The position numbers and the translations under genes were made by a program. From Pseudomonas putida (GTDB lineage: Bacteria > Pseudomonadota > Gammaproteobacteria > Pseudomonadales > Pseudomonadaceae): 64,000 nucleotides of DNA. The notes beneath the pieces were generated by a model that made no database searches, had not been told where the DNA came from, and saw nothing but the letters and a program-made list of their open reading frames with translations. Of this stretch, positions 24,703 to 35,375 are shown piece by piece. Positions within the stretch are counted from its first letter, which is position 1, and each line of letters opens with the position of its first letter. Location: assembly GCF_028682175.1 (NCBI RefSeq), contig NZ_JANHKS010000018.1:1-64000 (forward strand), given 5' to 3'.

Positions 24703-25587
24703 CTACTGGCGGCGTCTACCCAGCGTCTGGCTCGGATACTCCAGAAACAACTCGCGATAGGCCTCGGCAAAACGCCCCAGGTGCCAGAACGAATAGCGCA
24801 TGGCGACATCGGCCACGCTGGTGTCTTCCGCGCGCGAGGTCAGTAGGTCCTGACGCGCCAGATTCAGCCGTCGGCTGCGCAGCCAGGCGGTGGGGGCCAT
24901 GCCGACGCAGGCGTTGAATGCCTTGCGCAGTTGCTGGAAGGAGGTGCCGGCGCTGTCGGCCAGTTGCACCACGCTGAAGTTTTCGGTGGGGTAGGCGCTG
25001 ACCTGCTCGAACACCCGTTGCACGATCCGTCGTTGCCCGGCCAGGCGCAGGCAGGCGTCACCCATGCGTGCGGGGTCCGATTGTTCCAGCACGAACAGGC
25101 AATCCTCGATCAGTTGTTCCCCCAGAAGCCGGGCCTGTTCGGCATCGCTCTGCTGGGAAAGGCGGGTCAGCATTGTGCTCAGCCAGCCACTGAACAGCGC
25201 TGCATGAGGGGAGGTGAGCGGGGTCAGCAACAGCTCTTCGAAGGTCTCGTGCAGGTGGCGCGAGCCCAGGCAATCCTGGCGGATCACCACGGCGATTTCG
25301 CGGTAGTTCTCGGGTGTGATCCACAGGTTCTGGGTGCTGGCGTCGAGCAGGTACAGCGCCCGTTCGCTCATGTCGAAGCTGAACACCAGGGCATCGCTGG
25401 GTGCCTTGTAATACTGCTCGATGCGGGTATTCATGTGTTCTTCGTAGACTTGCACGCCGCCCAGTTCCGCCTCCACCAGACGACCCTTGAACTGCCCCGA
25501 AGACATTTGTGCGTAGTGCAGGCTCCAGCCCGCGTTGGAGATACCTTGCTGATCGGCGGCGACGGTTTCAAATACCCTGACCGACAT
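24703..25587 (-). CDS. AraC family transcriptional regulator
   Basis: A 294-residue regulator. An N-terminal sensor half of about 180 residues of unrecognised ligand type precedes the double helix-turn-helix AraC domain (VVQLADSAGTSFQQLRKAFNACVGMAP and SVADVAMRYSFWHLGRFAEAYRELF). Long arm and C-terminal layout resemble the EutR-like or GntR-neighbour AraC group. It is divergent from the gamma-glutamylputrescine synthetase gene, 224 bp away, so polyamine genes are likely targets, which is inference from position. Confidence 0.88.
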   Translation of the reverse strand: MSVRVFETVAADQQGISNAGWSLHYAQMSSGQFKGRLVEAELGGVQVYEEHMNTRIEQYYKAPSDALVFSFDMSERALYLLDASTQNLWITPENYREIAVVIRQDCLGSRHLHETFEELLLTPLTSPHAALFSGWLSTMLTRLSQQSDAEQARLLGEQLIEDCLFVLEQSDPARMGDACLRLAGQRRIVQRVFEQVSAYPTENFSVVQLADSAGTSFQQLRKAFNACVGMAPTAWLRSRRLNLARQDLLTSRAEDTSVADVAMRYSFWHLGRFAEAYRELFLEYPSQTLGRRRQ

Positions 25588-25811
25588 GAAAAACCTGCTC
25601 TGGCAGTGTTGTTATGAGTGCGAGCACCTTAGCAGCATGGTTCGAGGCCGGGCAATACCATGGGTGAACCAGTCTGTGCACCAAAATGAGGCGTGCATGG
25701 CGAGCGAAAGTGGATAGACGAACGGACAGCGTCCCATTCAGCATGGGCGCCACCACGACGTTGCGACTCCAGTGCGCAGCGCCACGACCCGTCCCGACAG
25801 CCAGAGGCCCC

Positions 25812-28303
<2,492 letters not shown>

Positions 28304-28312
28304 GGAAAACCC

Positions 28313-29605
28313 ATGTCCGTTGCACTGCCACACATCGCTTCCTACTACGCAGCTTCTGCTGGGACGCCGCCTGAACGCTCACCGCTGACCGGCGCCATCA
28401 GCGCCGACGTGTGCGTCATCGGTGGCGGTTTTACCGGGGTGAACACCGCGCTGGAACTGGCTGAACGGGGTGTGTCGGTGGTGCTGCTGGAGGCCCAGCG
28501 CATTGGCTGGGGCGCCAGCGGACGCAACGGCGGACAATTGATTCGCGGCCTGGGGCACGATGTCAGTGGCGTCGAGCGCTGGGTGGGCAAGGAGGGCGTG
28601 CACTACCTGGAACAGGCCGGGTTCGAGTCGGTCGATATCGTGCGCCAGCGGGTGCAGAAGTACGGCATCGACTGCGACATGCGCTGGGGTTATTGCGACC
28701 TGGCCAACACTCCGGCGCACTTCAAGGGTTTGCAGGATGAACAGCAGACGCTGGCGGCCCAGGGCTACCCCCATGAAGTGCGGCTGGTAGAGAAAGAGGC
28801 GTTGTCCCAGGTGGTCGGTTCGTCGGTGTACCAGGGCGGCCTGATCGACATGGGCTCGGGGCACCTGCACCCGCTCAAGCTGATCCTGGCCGAGGCGCGG
28901 CTGGCAGAAGAGATGGGCGCGGTGATTCATGAGGCCAGCCCCGTGCAGCGTATTGTCCATGGAGCGCAGATTCAGGTGTTCACCGACCATGGCCAGGTCA
29001 CTGCCAACCGGATCGTGCTGGCGTGCGACGCGTTTCTCAACAAACTGGAACCGGCGCTGACCGGCAAGCTGCTTCCGGCGGGCAGCTACGTGATCGCCAC
29101 CGAGCCGTTGGGTGAGGAGCGGGCGCGCTCGCTGATTCCGCAGAACATGGCCCTGTGTGACCAGCGTGTCGCGCTGGATTATTACCGGTTGTCAGCGGAC
29201 AACCGCCTGTTGTTCGGCGGTGCCTGCAATTACTCGGGGCGTGATCCGAAGAACATTGCCGACTACATGCGGCCAAAGATGGAGCGGGTTTTCCCGCAAC
29301 TCAAGGGCGTGGGGATCGATTTTCAGTGGGGCGGGATGATCGGCATCAGCGCCAATCGTTTCCCGCAGATCGGCTCGGTGGCCAATAAACCGAATGTGTA
29401 TTACGCCCAGGGCTATTCGGGTCACGGGCTCAACGTCACCCATTTTGCAGCGCGGGTGCTGGCCCAGGCGATTGCCGACAACGACAGCCGCGCAGTCGAT
29501 CTGTTCGCCCGCGTGCCGCACCGCACCTTCCCTGGCGGCGAACTGCTGCGCTCGCCGCTGCTGGCGCTGGGGATGATGTGGTATCGGCTCAAGGAATTGC
29601 TCTGA
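28313..29605 (+). CDS. puuB: Gamma-glutamylputrescine oxidoreductase, PuuB type FAD enzyme
   Basis: A 430-residue DAO-family FAD oxidoreductase. The ADVCVIGGGFTGVNTALELAE site binds the ADP part of FAD, followed by GWGASGRNGGQLIRGLGHD, the PuuB/glycine-oxidase-type flavin loop near residue 65, and the C-terminal YYAQGYSGHGLNVTH. The enzyme oxidises gamma-glutamylputrescine to the aldehyde. It is the third gene of the polyamine operon, starting 9 nt after the binding protein stop with AAGGAAA upstream. A REP cluster follows. Confidence 0.9.
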   Translation: MSVALPHIASYYAASAGTPPERSPLTGAISADVCVIGGGFTGVNTALELAERGVSVVLLEAQRIGWGASGRNGGQLIRGLGHDVSGVERWVGKEGVHYLEQAGFESVDIVRQRVQKYGIDCDMRWGYCDLANTPAHFKGLQDEQQTLAAQGYPHEVRLVEKEALSQVVGSSVYQGGLIDMGSGHLHPLKLILAEARLAEEMGAVIHEASPVQRIVHGAQIQVFTDHGQVTANRIVLACDAFLNKLEPALTGKLLPAGSYVIATEPLGEERARSLIPQNMALCDQRVALDYYRLSADNRLLFGGACNYSGRDPKNIADYMRPKMERVFPQLKGVGIDFQWGGMIGISANRFPQIGSVANKPNVYYAQGYSGHGLNVTHFAARVLAQAIADNDSRAVDLFARVPHRTFPGGELLRSPLLALGMMWYRLKELL

Positions 29606-29610
29606 CCTGA

Positions 29611-29641
29611 CGCCGCCCCCGCCGGCAAGCCGTGCTGCTAC
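29611..29641. repeat. Single REP core downstream of puuB
   Basis: Reverse GTAGCAGC-type REP core, 5 nt after the puuB stop codon. Confidence 0.8.
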
Positions 29642-29680
29642 GGGGCTGCGGTGTATCGGCCATCTTCGCCCGGCGCGGAT

Positions 29681-29772
29681 CTGTGGGAGCGGGCTTGCCC
29701 GCGAAAGCGGGGGATCGAGCACCATCGGGGCGTCAGGCCTCACGCATTCGCGGGCAAGCCCGCTCCCACAGG
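29681..29772. repeat. REP doublet of the CTGTGGGAGCGGGCTTGCCC type
   Basis: Head-to-head inverted pair of the second Pseudomonas REP family (CTGTGGGAGCGGGCTTGCCC forward, mirrored copy ending at 29772), between puuB and the lipoprotein gene. Confidence 0.9.
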
Positions 29773-29816
29773 CTATCGGTGCAGCCCCCGATTTTGTGGT
29801 CGCGGATGGGGCGCGC

Positions 29817-29848
29817 AAAAAAACCCGCCATCAGGCGGGTCTTTTTTT
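29817..29848. terminator. Bidirectional intrinsic terminator
   Basis: ACCCGCC-ATCA-GGCGGGT stem flanked by seven A and seven T. It fits the 3' end of the minus-strand lipoprotein gene and can also stop polyamine operon transcripts. Confidence 0.9.
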
Positions 29849-29861
29849 ACTCAAACCTTCA

Positions 29862-30086
29862 TCACAGCTCTTTGACGGTACGAACCTGATCCTTGTTGAT
29901 CCGGGTTTCCTTGCCGTCGAGTTGTTTGAATTCATAGAAACCGGACTCTTCGTCGTACTTTGGCGAGTCCGTGGCCTGGATTTCACGGCCGTCGTTCAGC
30001 GTGATCACGGTCGGCGAGGAGCAGCCGGCCAGGGAAGCCAGGCCAAGTGCGAGCAGGAAGGCTGCGGGGATAGTCCGTTGTTTCAT
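29862..30086 (-). CDS. Small YgdI/YgdR-type lipoprotein
   Basis: A 74-residue exported lipoprotein with a signal ending in the lipobox LAGC (Cys22). The mature part VITLNDGREIQATDSPKYDEE is the YgdI/YgdR (DUF903) SH3-like fold. Residues after the Cys begin Ser-Ser, which suggests outer-membrane sorting. It is likely a monocistronic gene ending at the bidirectional terminator. The function of this family is unknown. Confidence 0.9.
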   Translation of the reverse strand: MKQRTIPAAFLLALGLASLAGCSSPTVITLNDGREIQATDSPKYDEESGFYEFKQLDGKETRINKDQVRTVKEL

Positions 30087-30174
30087 TGCTGTGTCTCCGA
30101 GGGTAATTCTTTGTGTAGTAAGGTTTCTGACGCAGAGGTTAACGGCAAAGTTCCATGAAAGATGGCACGCTCGT

Positions 30175-30768
30175 TCAAGGCTTGATCTCGGTCAACAGCT
30201 CGGGCGTGTTCAGGTTGGCCAGCCGCGGGTCATCGGCGGCGCATTGCAGTGCCACCGCACCCAGCTCGGCCATGGTGCGGCGCGGGCTGCGCTGGCCTTC
30301 CTGCCAGTGGCGTTCGAACACCTCGGCGTGGGTGGTAGGGATGCAGCACAGCAGCGGCTCCCACTGTTCGCCCTGGCGAATCATCACCGGCTTGCCAGGA
30401 TGCGCCGCAGCGGTGGCGCGCAGGCCTTGCAGCAGATGCAGGTCCAGCATCGGCGTGTCGCATGGCATGACCAGCATGAACCCATGCCGGGCCACCGTTA
30501 GCCCTGCGCGAATGCCAGCATAGGGGCCGGGAAAACCTTCTTCGTCGTCCTGCACCAGGCGATCGGCGAAGGCTGCGTATTGCTCGTGATTGCGGTTGCA
30601 GGAAATGATCAGGTCGTCGGTCAACGGCCTGGCCAAACGCTGCAGATGGGCAATCAACGGCTCGCCGCGCCAGGTCAACAGGCCCTTGTCCCGGCCGCCC
30701 ATGCGCCGGCCCTGACCACCGGCCAGCAGCAGGATCGAGCAAGGGGGCAGGGCGGTGCTGGCGGTCAT
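30175..30768 (-). CDS. mobA: Molybdenum cofactor guanylyltransferase
   Basis: A 197-residue nucleotidyltransferase that attaches GMP to Mo-molybdopterin to give the bis-MGD precursor. The [16 protein letters not shown] loop near the start is the GTP-binding signature, and MPCDTPMLD near residue 98 carries the metal-binding Asp. It is divergent from moaB-moeA across 91 bp, so Mo cofactor genes are grouped here. It is cytosolic. Confidence 0.95.
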   Translation of the reverse strand: MTASTALPPCSILLLAGGQGRRMGGRDKGLLTWRGEPLIAHLQRLARPLTDDLIISCNRNHEQYAAFADRLVQDDEEGFPGPYAGIRAGLTVARHGFMLVMPCDTPMLDLHLLQGLRATAAAHPGKPVMIRQGEQWEPLLCCIPTTHAEVFERHWQEGQRSPRRTMAELGAVALQCAADDPRLANLNTPELLTEIKP

Positions 30769-30816
30769 GGCGGGTTCCTGAAACGGCGCGGTCGGGCAGA
30801 GAAAAAAGGGGTGCTG

Positions 30817-30825
30817 TGATATAAC
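30817..30825 (+). promoter_or_regulatory. Extended -10 promoter element for moaB
   Basis: TGATATAAC matches an extended -10 (TGn followed by TATAAC), placing a start site near 30832, about 28 nt before the moaB ATG. GGTG and CACC flank it as a short inverted repeat. No clear -35 box is seen. Confidence 0.5.
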
Positions 30826-30859
30826 ACCGCTCTGTTTCCTCTACAACCGGACCTGCTCG

Positions 30860-31399
30860 ATGAAAGCCAAGGCTGACACCCCTTTCGTGCCGCTCAATAT
30901 TGCCGTTCTCACCGTCAGCGACACCCGCACCTTTGAAAACGATACCTCCGGGCAGATGTTCGTCGACCGCCTGACCGCCGCCGGTCATGGGCTGATCGAA
31001 CGCGTGCTGCTCAAGGACGACCTGTACAAGATCCGCGCCCAGGTCGCCACCTGGATTGCCGACGATCAAGTGCAGGTGGTGCTGATCACCGGCGGCACCG
31101 GCTTCACTGGCCGCGACAGCACGCCGGAGGCCGTGGCCTGCCTGCTGGACAAGCAGGTCGAAGGCTTTGGCGAGTTGTTCCGGCAGATTTCCGTGGCCGA
31201 CATTGGCACTTCCACCATTCAATCCCGGGCGCTGGCAGGGCTGGCCAACGGTACGCTGGTGTGCTGCCTGCCGGGTTCGACCAACGCGGTACGCACTGGT
31301 TGGGACGGCATTCTGGCCGATCAGCTGAACAACAGTTTCCGCCCGTGCAACTTCGTGCCGCACCTGAAAAAGGCCGAACCCTGCGCGACCCGTGGGTGA
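30860..31399 (+). CDS. moaB: Molybdenum cofactor biosynthesis protein B
   Basis: A 179-residue MoaB/MogA-fold protein involved in adenylylating molybdopterin before metal insertion. The LITGGTGFTGRDSTPEAV segment near residue 75 and CCLPGSTNAVRTGWDGIL near 135 form the molybdopterin-binding site. The ATG follows a promoter-like region shared with mobA. moeA starts 5 nt after the stop codon, so they are co-transcribed. Confidence 0.95.
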   Translation: MKAKADTPFVPLNIAVLTVSDTRTFENDTSGQMFVDRLTAAGHGLIERVLLKDDLYKIRAQVATWIADDQVQVVLITGGTGFTGRDSTPEAVACLLDKQVEGFGELFRQISVADIGTSTIQSRALAGLANGTLVCCLPGSTNAVRTGWDGILADQLNNSFRPCNFVPHLKKAEPCATRG

Positions 31400-31404
31400 T
31401 ATCG

Positions 31405-32619
31405 ATGAGCAAGCCTGAAATGCGCGGCCTGCTTCCGGTAGAAGAGGCCATGGCGCGCCTGATGAGCCTGGCCGAAGCGGCGCCGATCAACGAACGGGAA
31501 ACCGTGGCCCTGGCCGATGCCCAGGGTCGGGTGCTGGCTGATGACCTGGTCTCCACCCTGGACCTGCCGCCCTGGCCCAACAGCGCCATGGACGGCTACG
31601 CCCTGCGCGTGGCCGACTGGACCGGCGAGCCGCTGCCGGTCAGCCAGCGGATCTTCGCAGGCCAGGCGCCGTTGCCCTTGCAGCCGGGCACCTGCGCGCG
31701 AATCTTCACCGGCGCGCCGGTCCCCGAGGGCGCCGACTGCGTCGAGATGCAGGAGAACGCCGAAGTGCAGCCCGATGATCGGGTGCGCTTCCTCGAAACC
31801 CTGAGCCTGGACCTGAACATCCGGCCCAAGGGCCAGGAGACCACGGTCGGCGACAAGGTGCTGGACGCCGGCACCGTCATGACCCCGGTGGAACTGGGCC
31901 TGGCCGCAACGCTGGGGCTGGGCCATTTGCAGGTCAAGCGTCGCGCCCGCGTCGCCGTGCTGTCCACCGGTGATGAACTCATCGAGCCGGGCCAGGCGCT
32001 GGGGCCAGGGCAGATCTACAACAGTAACCGCGTGCTGCTGTGCAGCTGGCTCAAGCGCCTGGGCTGCGAAGTGGTGGACGCCGGTATTCTCCCGGATGAC
32101 CTTGAGAAAACCCGCGCGGCACTGGGCGCCCTGGGGGATGTTGACCTGATCCTGTCCACCGGCGGCGTTTCGGTAGGCGAGGCGGACTTCCTCGGTCACG
32201 CCCTGCGCGAGGAAGGGGAAATTTCCCTGTGGAAGCTGGCGATCAAGCCGGGCAAACCCCTGACCTTCGGTCATTTTCGCGGCGTGCCGGTGATCGGCCT
32301 GCCGGGCAACCCAGCGTCGACGCTGGTGACCTTCGCGCTGCTGGCCCGGCCCTATCTGCTGCGCCGGCTGGGGGTGCAACAGGTCACGCCGCTGCAATTC
32401 AAGGTGCCTGCCGGTTTCGTCTGGGGCAAACCAGGCAATCGCCGTGAGTACCTGCGCGGGCGCCTGGAGCAGGGGCGTCTGGTCGCCTATCGCAATCAGA
32501 GCTCCGGGGTGCTGCGCAGTGCGGCCTGGGCCGACGGCCTGATCGAGGTCATCGAGGGCACCACCGTGGCCGAAGGCGACCTGCTCAATTTCATCCCTTT
32601 GAGTGAAGTGATGGGCTGA
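31405..32619 (+). CDS. moeA: Molybdopterin molybdenumtransferase
   Basis: A 404-residue MoeA that inserts molybdate into adenylylated molybdopterin. DLPPWPNSAMDGYALR near residue 55 is the MoeA front signature, the MoaB-like domain follows with STGDELIEPGQ near 195 and STGGVSVGEADF near 255, and a C-terminal beta barrel ends the protein. The start at 31405 (MSKPEMRGLLPVEEA) is chosen over the longer frame, which overlaps moaB. It is the second gene of moaB-moeA. Confidence 0.95.
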   Translation: MSKPEMRGLLPVEEAMARLMSLAEAAPINERETVALADAQGRVLADDLVSTLDLPPWPNSAMDGYALRVADWTGEPLPVSQRIFAGQAPLPLQPGTCARIFTGAPVPEGADCVEMQENAEVQPDDRVRFLETLSLDLNIRPKGQETTVGDKVLDAGTVMTPVELGLAATLGLGHLQVKRRARVAVLSTGDELIEPGQALGPGQIYNSNRVLLCSWLKRLGCEVVDAGILPDDLEKTRAALGALGDVDLILSTGGVSVGEADFLGHALREEGEISLWKLAIKPGKPLTFGHFRGVPVIGLPGNPASTLVTFALLARPYLLRRLGVQQVTPLQFKVPAGFVWGKPGNRREYLRGRLEQGRLVAYRNQSSGVLRSAAWADGLIEVIEGTTVAEGDLLNFIPLSEVMG

Positions 32620-32709
32620 CGAGCGGTTGGATCCAAAATACGGATCGTGAACTACCCTCAAAAGAGTGTCATGACAAGTGGGCATCACGGACAGCCCCGG
32701 AGTATTGTT

Positions 32710-33642
32710 ATGCAGTCTTTGCGTGTGGCCTGCGTCATTCCGACCTGCAACGGGCGCAGGGAACTTGAGCGATTGCTCACGTCCCTGTGGGCCCAGACCG
32801 CCGAATTCGACACGCTGATCGTCGATTCCGGCTCCACCGATGGAACGCTGGAGCTGGCGCGCTCGCGCTGCAGCCAGGTGGTCGAGATCGCCCCCGGCGA
32901 TTTCAACCACGGCGCCACCCGGCAGATGATGGCCGAGAAATACCCTCAATACGATGTGCTGGTCTATCTGGCGCAGACCACCTGGCTGGATGACCCGCGC
33001 GCCGTCGAGCTGCTGCTGGAACCCTTCGACGATCAACTGGTGGGTGCAGTCTGCGGGCGGCAATTGCCGCATCAGGACGCCACTGTGCTGTCGCAGCACG
33101 CACGCTGGTTCAATTACCCACCTGTTTCCCGCACCAAGAGCCTGGCCGATGTAGCCGAACTGGGCGCCAGGGTGCCGTTCATGTCCAACGCCTTCGGCGC
33201 ATACCGGTGCAATGCCTTGCGCGCCGTGGGCGGATTCCCCAGGCACGTGATCCTGTCCGAGGGCATGTACGTGGCGGCAAAAATGCTGCTCTCCCACTGG
33301 AAGGTGGCTTATCAGGGCACGGCGGTCTGCCGCCATTCCCGCAACCTCAGCGTGCGCGAAGAATTTCGTCGCTACTTCGACATGGGCGTGTTCCAGGCGC
33401 GCGAGTCGTGGATTCAGGCAAGGTTTGGCGGTGCAGGTGTCGAGGCGCTGCGCTACATGAAATCCGAGCTGGGCTTTCTCGGCCTGCGTCGTTTCTACCT
33501 GTGGCCCGCGTCGTTGCTGCGCAATGGCCTGAAGATGCTGGCGTTCAAGCTGGGCAAGGAAGAGGCGCGCCTGTCCCGACCATTGAAGCGTCGGCTGGGG
33601 CTGTACAAGCGGTTCTGGGACAGTGAGCAGCTTCGTCGGTGA
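32710..33642 (+). CDS. Family 2 glycosyltransferase, rhamnosyltransferase-like
   Basis: A 310-residue GT-A glycosyltransferase. VACVIPTCNGRRELERLL and LIVDSGSTDGTLELA are the nucleotide-sugar-binding start, and the GDFNHGATRQ segment plus RYFDMGVFQARESW are typical of bacterial rhamnosyltransferases of O-antigen or capsule clusters. A hydrophobic region near the end (FYLWPASLLRNGLKMLAF) suggests membrane contact. ATG at 32710 has GGAG about 8 nt upstream; a GTG start at 32647 is possible. It is isolated from other sugar genes by the efflux operon, though Psl-like genes lie 7 kb away. Confidence 0.8.
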   Translation: MQSLRVACVIPTCNGRRELERLLTSLWAQTAEFDTLIVDSGSTDGTLELARSRCSQVVEIAPGDFNHGATRQMMAEKYPQYDVLVYLAQTTWLDDPRAVELLLEPFDDQLVGAVCGRQLPHQDATVLSQHARWFNYPPVSRTKSLADVAELGARVPFMSNAFGAYRCNALRAVGGFPRHVILSEGMYVAAKMLLSHWKVAYQGTAVCRHSRNLSVREEFRRYFDMGVFQARESWIQARFGGAGVEALRYMKSELGFLGLRRFYLWPASLLRNGLKMLAFKLGKEEARLSRPLKRRLGLYKRFWDSEQLRR

Positions 33643-33673
33643 TGCCCCTTTGCACAACAGTCGGGATCGATTC

Positions 33674-33688
33674 GTGCGTCTGACGCAC
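33674..33688. promoter_or_regulatory. 15-bp palindrome upstream of the efflux operon
   Basis: GTGCGTC-T-GACGCAC is perfectly symmetric, 137-151 bp upstream of the transporter start codon. It looks like an operator for a homodimeric regulator, but no regulator gene is adjacent. Confidence 0.5.
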
Positions 33689-33740
33689 TCATACACTGCC
33701 CAAATGTAAATTTTTCTTCATGTCAGGGCTTTTTAAACTA

Positions 33741-33762
33741 CCGGGAATGAACCTGTTCCCGG
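33741..33762 (+). promoter_or_regulatory. RNA hairpin that includes the leader ORF's ribosome-binding site
   Basis: CCGGGAA and TTCCCGG form a 7-bp stem with an 8-nt loop. The right arm overlaps the CCCGGAG ribosome-binding site of the 18-codon leader ORF at 33772, so folding would block its translation. Confidence 0.5.
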
Positions 33763-33771
33763 AGTTTCTAC

Positions 33772-33828
33772 ATGCTCGCTGACTCAGCCTTTCGCGTGTC
33801 GGACGCCTGCCAGCGGGCCTTGTCGTGA
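33772..33828 (+). CDS. 18-codon leader ORF of the efflux operon
   Basis: ATG at 33772 is preceded by GGAG at 7 nt and reads MLADSAFRVSDACQRALS before a TGA at 33826. The TGA overlaps the GTG start of the transporter at 33825 (GTGA), the signature of translational coupling. The downstream GTG has no good ribosome-binding site of its own. The peptide has no recognisable domain; its translation, not its product, may be what matters. Confidence 0.5.
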   Translation: MLADSAFRVSDACQRALS

Positions 33829-35354
33829 CGGCCGCTGCCCCCATTGCACCGCTCAAGGCCGCGGTTGCGCCCGCTGCATTCGGTGTGCAGACCATCATCG
33901 GGCTGGTAGGCGTGCTGATTGCGGTGCTGGTGGCAGGCATCAACGAAGGTGTCACTCGCGTTGCGCTCTCCGACATCCGCGGTGCGATGTTCATCGGCTT
34001 CGATGAAGGCAGCTGGATAACATCGCTGTATTCCGCCACGTCGCTCACGGCCACGGCCTTCGCGCCCTGGTTTGCGGTCACCTTGTCACTGCGCCGTTTC
34101 ACATTGGGCGCCATCGCCGCCTTCGTGGTGCTGGCTCTGCTCTGTCCGCTGGCCACCGACTACCAGAGCCTGCTGCTGTTGCGCGCACTGCAAGGCCTGG
34201 CCGCAGGCTGCCTGCCGCCGATGCTGATGACGGTGGCCCTGCGTTTCCTGCCGCCGGACATCAAGCTGTACGGCCTGGCGGGCTACGCATTGACAGCCAC
34301 TTTCGCGCCTAGCCTGGGCACGCCGCTGGCAGCGTTATGGACCGAATACTTCAACTGGCAGTGGACATTCTGGCAGGTCGTCACGCCGTGTCTGGTGGCA
34401 ATGATCGCTATTTCCCACGGCATCCCCCAGGACCCGGCTCGCCTGGAACGCTTCAAAGGTTTCAACTGGCGCGGCGTGCTGCTGGGCGCTCCGGCCATCT
34501 GCATGCTGGTGACGGGGCTGTTGCAAGGCAACCGCCTGGACTGGTTCGAATCCGGGCTGATCACCTTTCTGCTAATCGGCGGGCTGGTGCTGCTGGTGCT
34601 GTTCATGGTCAACGAATGGTTCACCCCGGTGCCGTTCTTCAAGTTGCAGATGCTCTCCAACCTTAACCTGTCCCACGCGCTCATCACCTTGGGCGGGGTG
34701 CTGGTGGTGCTGACGGCCACCGGTTCCATTCCTGCGTCATACCTGGCGCAAGTCCATGGCTATCGGGCGCTGCAAACCGCGCCGATGATGCTGTTGGTGG
34801 CCATTCCGCAACTCTTGGTGCTGCCGCTGGTGGCCGCGCTGTGCAACATCCGCTGGATCGACTGCCGCTGGGTGCTGACCACAGGACTGGTGCTGCTGTC
34901 GCTGTATTGCTTCGCCGCGACGCAGATGAGCCCGGAGTGGATTCGCGACAATTTCTACAGCCTGCAGCTGCTGCAAGTGCTGGGGCAGCCCATGGCAGTG
35001 CTGCCGCTGCTGATGCAGGCCACGGGCGGCATCGCGCCACCGGACGGCCCCTTTGCCTCGGCGTGGTTCAACACCGTTCGCGGCCTGGCGTCGGTCCTGG
35101 CCACCGGCGTGCTGGATGCCCTGACCCGGTCCCGGCAGCACTTCCATTCCAGCATGCTGGTGGACCGCCTGGGCAATTCGCCGGAGCTGGCCGGCCAGGA
35201 CTCGGCGGCGTCACTGGCCCACCGCATCCATGAGCAGGTGGTCACCTTGACCAGTATCGACCTCTATTTCTGTATGGGCTGGGTCGCCGCCGCGCTGATC
35301 CTGCTGATCCCGCTGATGCCGAGCCGCGTCTACCCGCCGCGCGCCGCCGCCTGA
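33825..35354 (+). CDS. MFS multidrug transporter, DHA2 (EmrB) type
   Basis: A 509-residue protein with about 14 membrane segments, the size of the EmrB/DHA2 drug:H+ antiporters. The start region IIGLVGVLIAVLVAGINEGV and the RALQGLAAGCLPPMLMTVAL segment near residue 120 are family features. The GTG start overlaps the leader ORF's stop. A HlyD-type adaptor and an outer-membrane factor follow in the same direction (22 nt and 4-nt overlap), so the three proteins form a tripartite pump across both membranes. The exported compounds cannot be told from sequence. Confidence 0.88.
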   Translation: MTAAAPIAPLKAAVAPAAFGVQTIIGLVGVLIAVLVAGINEGVTRVALSDIRGAMFIGFDEGSWITSLYSATSLTATAFAPWFAVTLSLRRFTLGAIAAFVVLALLCPLATDYQSLLLLRALQGLAAGCLPPMLMTVALRFLPPDIKLYGLAGYALTATFAPSLGTPLAALWTEYFNWQWTFWQVVTPCLVAMIAISHGIPQDPARLERFKGFNWRGVLLGAPAICMLVTGLLQGNRLDWFESGLITFLLIGGLVLLVLFMVNEWFTPVPFFKLQMLSNLNLSHALITLGGVLVVLTATGSIPASYLAQVHGYRALQTAPMMLLVAIPQLLVLPLVAALCNIRWIDCRWVLTTGLVLLSLYCFAATQMSPEWIRDNFYSLQLLQVLGQPMAVLPLLMQATGGIAPPDGPFASAWFNTVRGLASVLATGVLDALTRSRQHFHSSMLVDRLGNSPELAGQDSAASLAHRIHEQVVTLTSIDLYFCMGWVAAALILLIPLMPSRVYPPRAAA

Positions 35355-35375
35355 TTTTTTTTTGAGAGCACCTTC

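Noticed and set aside
24521..24846. Small open frames within the long inverted repeat
   Set aside because: They read REP-like sequence and have no ribosome-binding site or family match.
30769..30859. Molybdenum cofactor riboswitch upstream of moaB
   Set aside because: Only 91 bp separate mobA and moaB, and part of that is promoter; too short for the known element and no matching helices seen.
31321..33696. Long open frame on the minus strand opposite moeA and the glycosyltransferase
   Set aside because: It mirrors two well-recognised genes, its composition (His/Gln/Arg-rich) is that of a high-GC shadow frame, and it has no start-site or family support.
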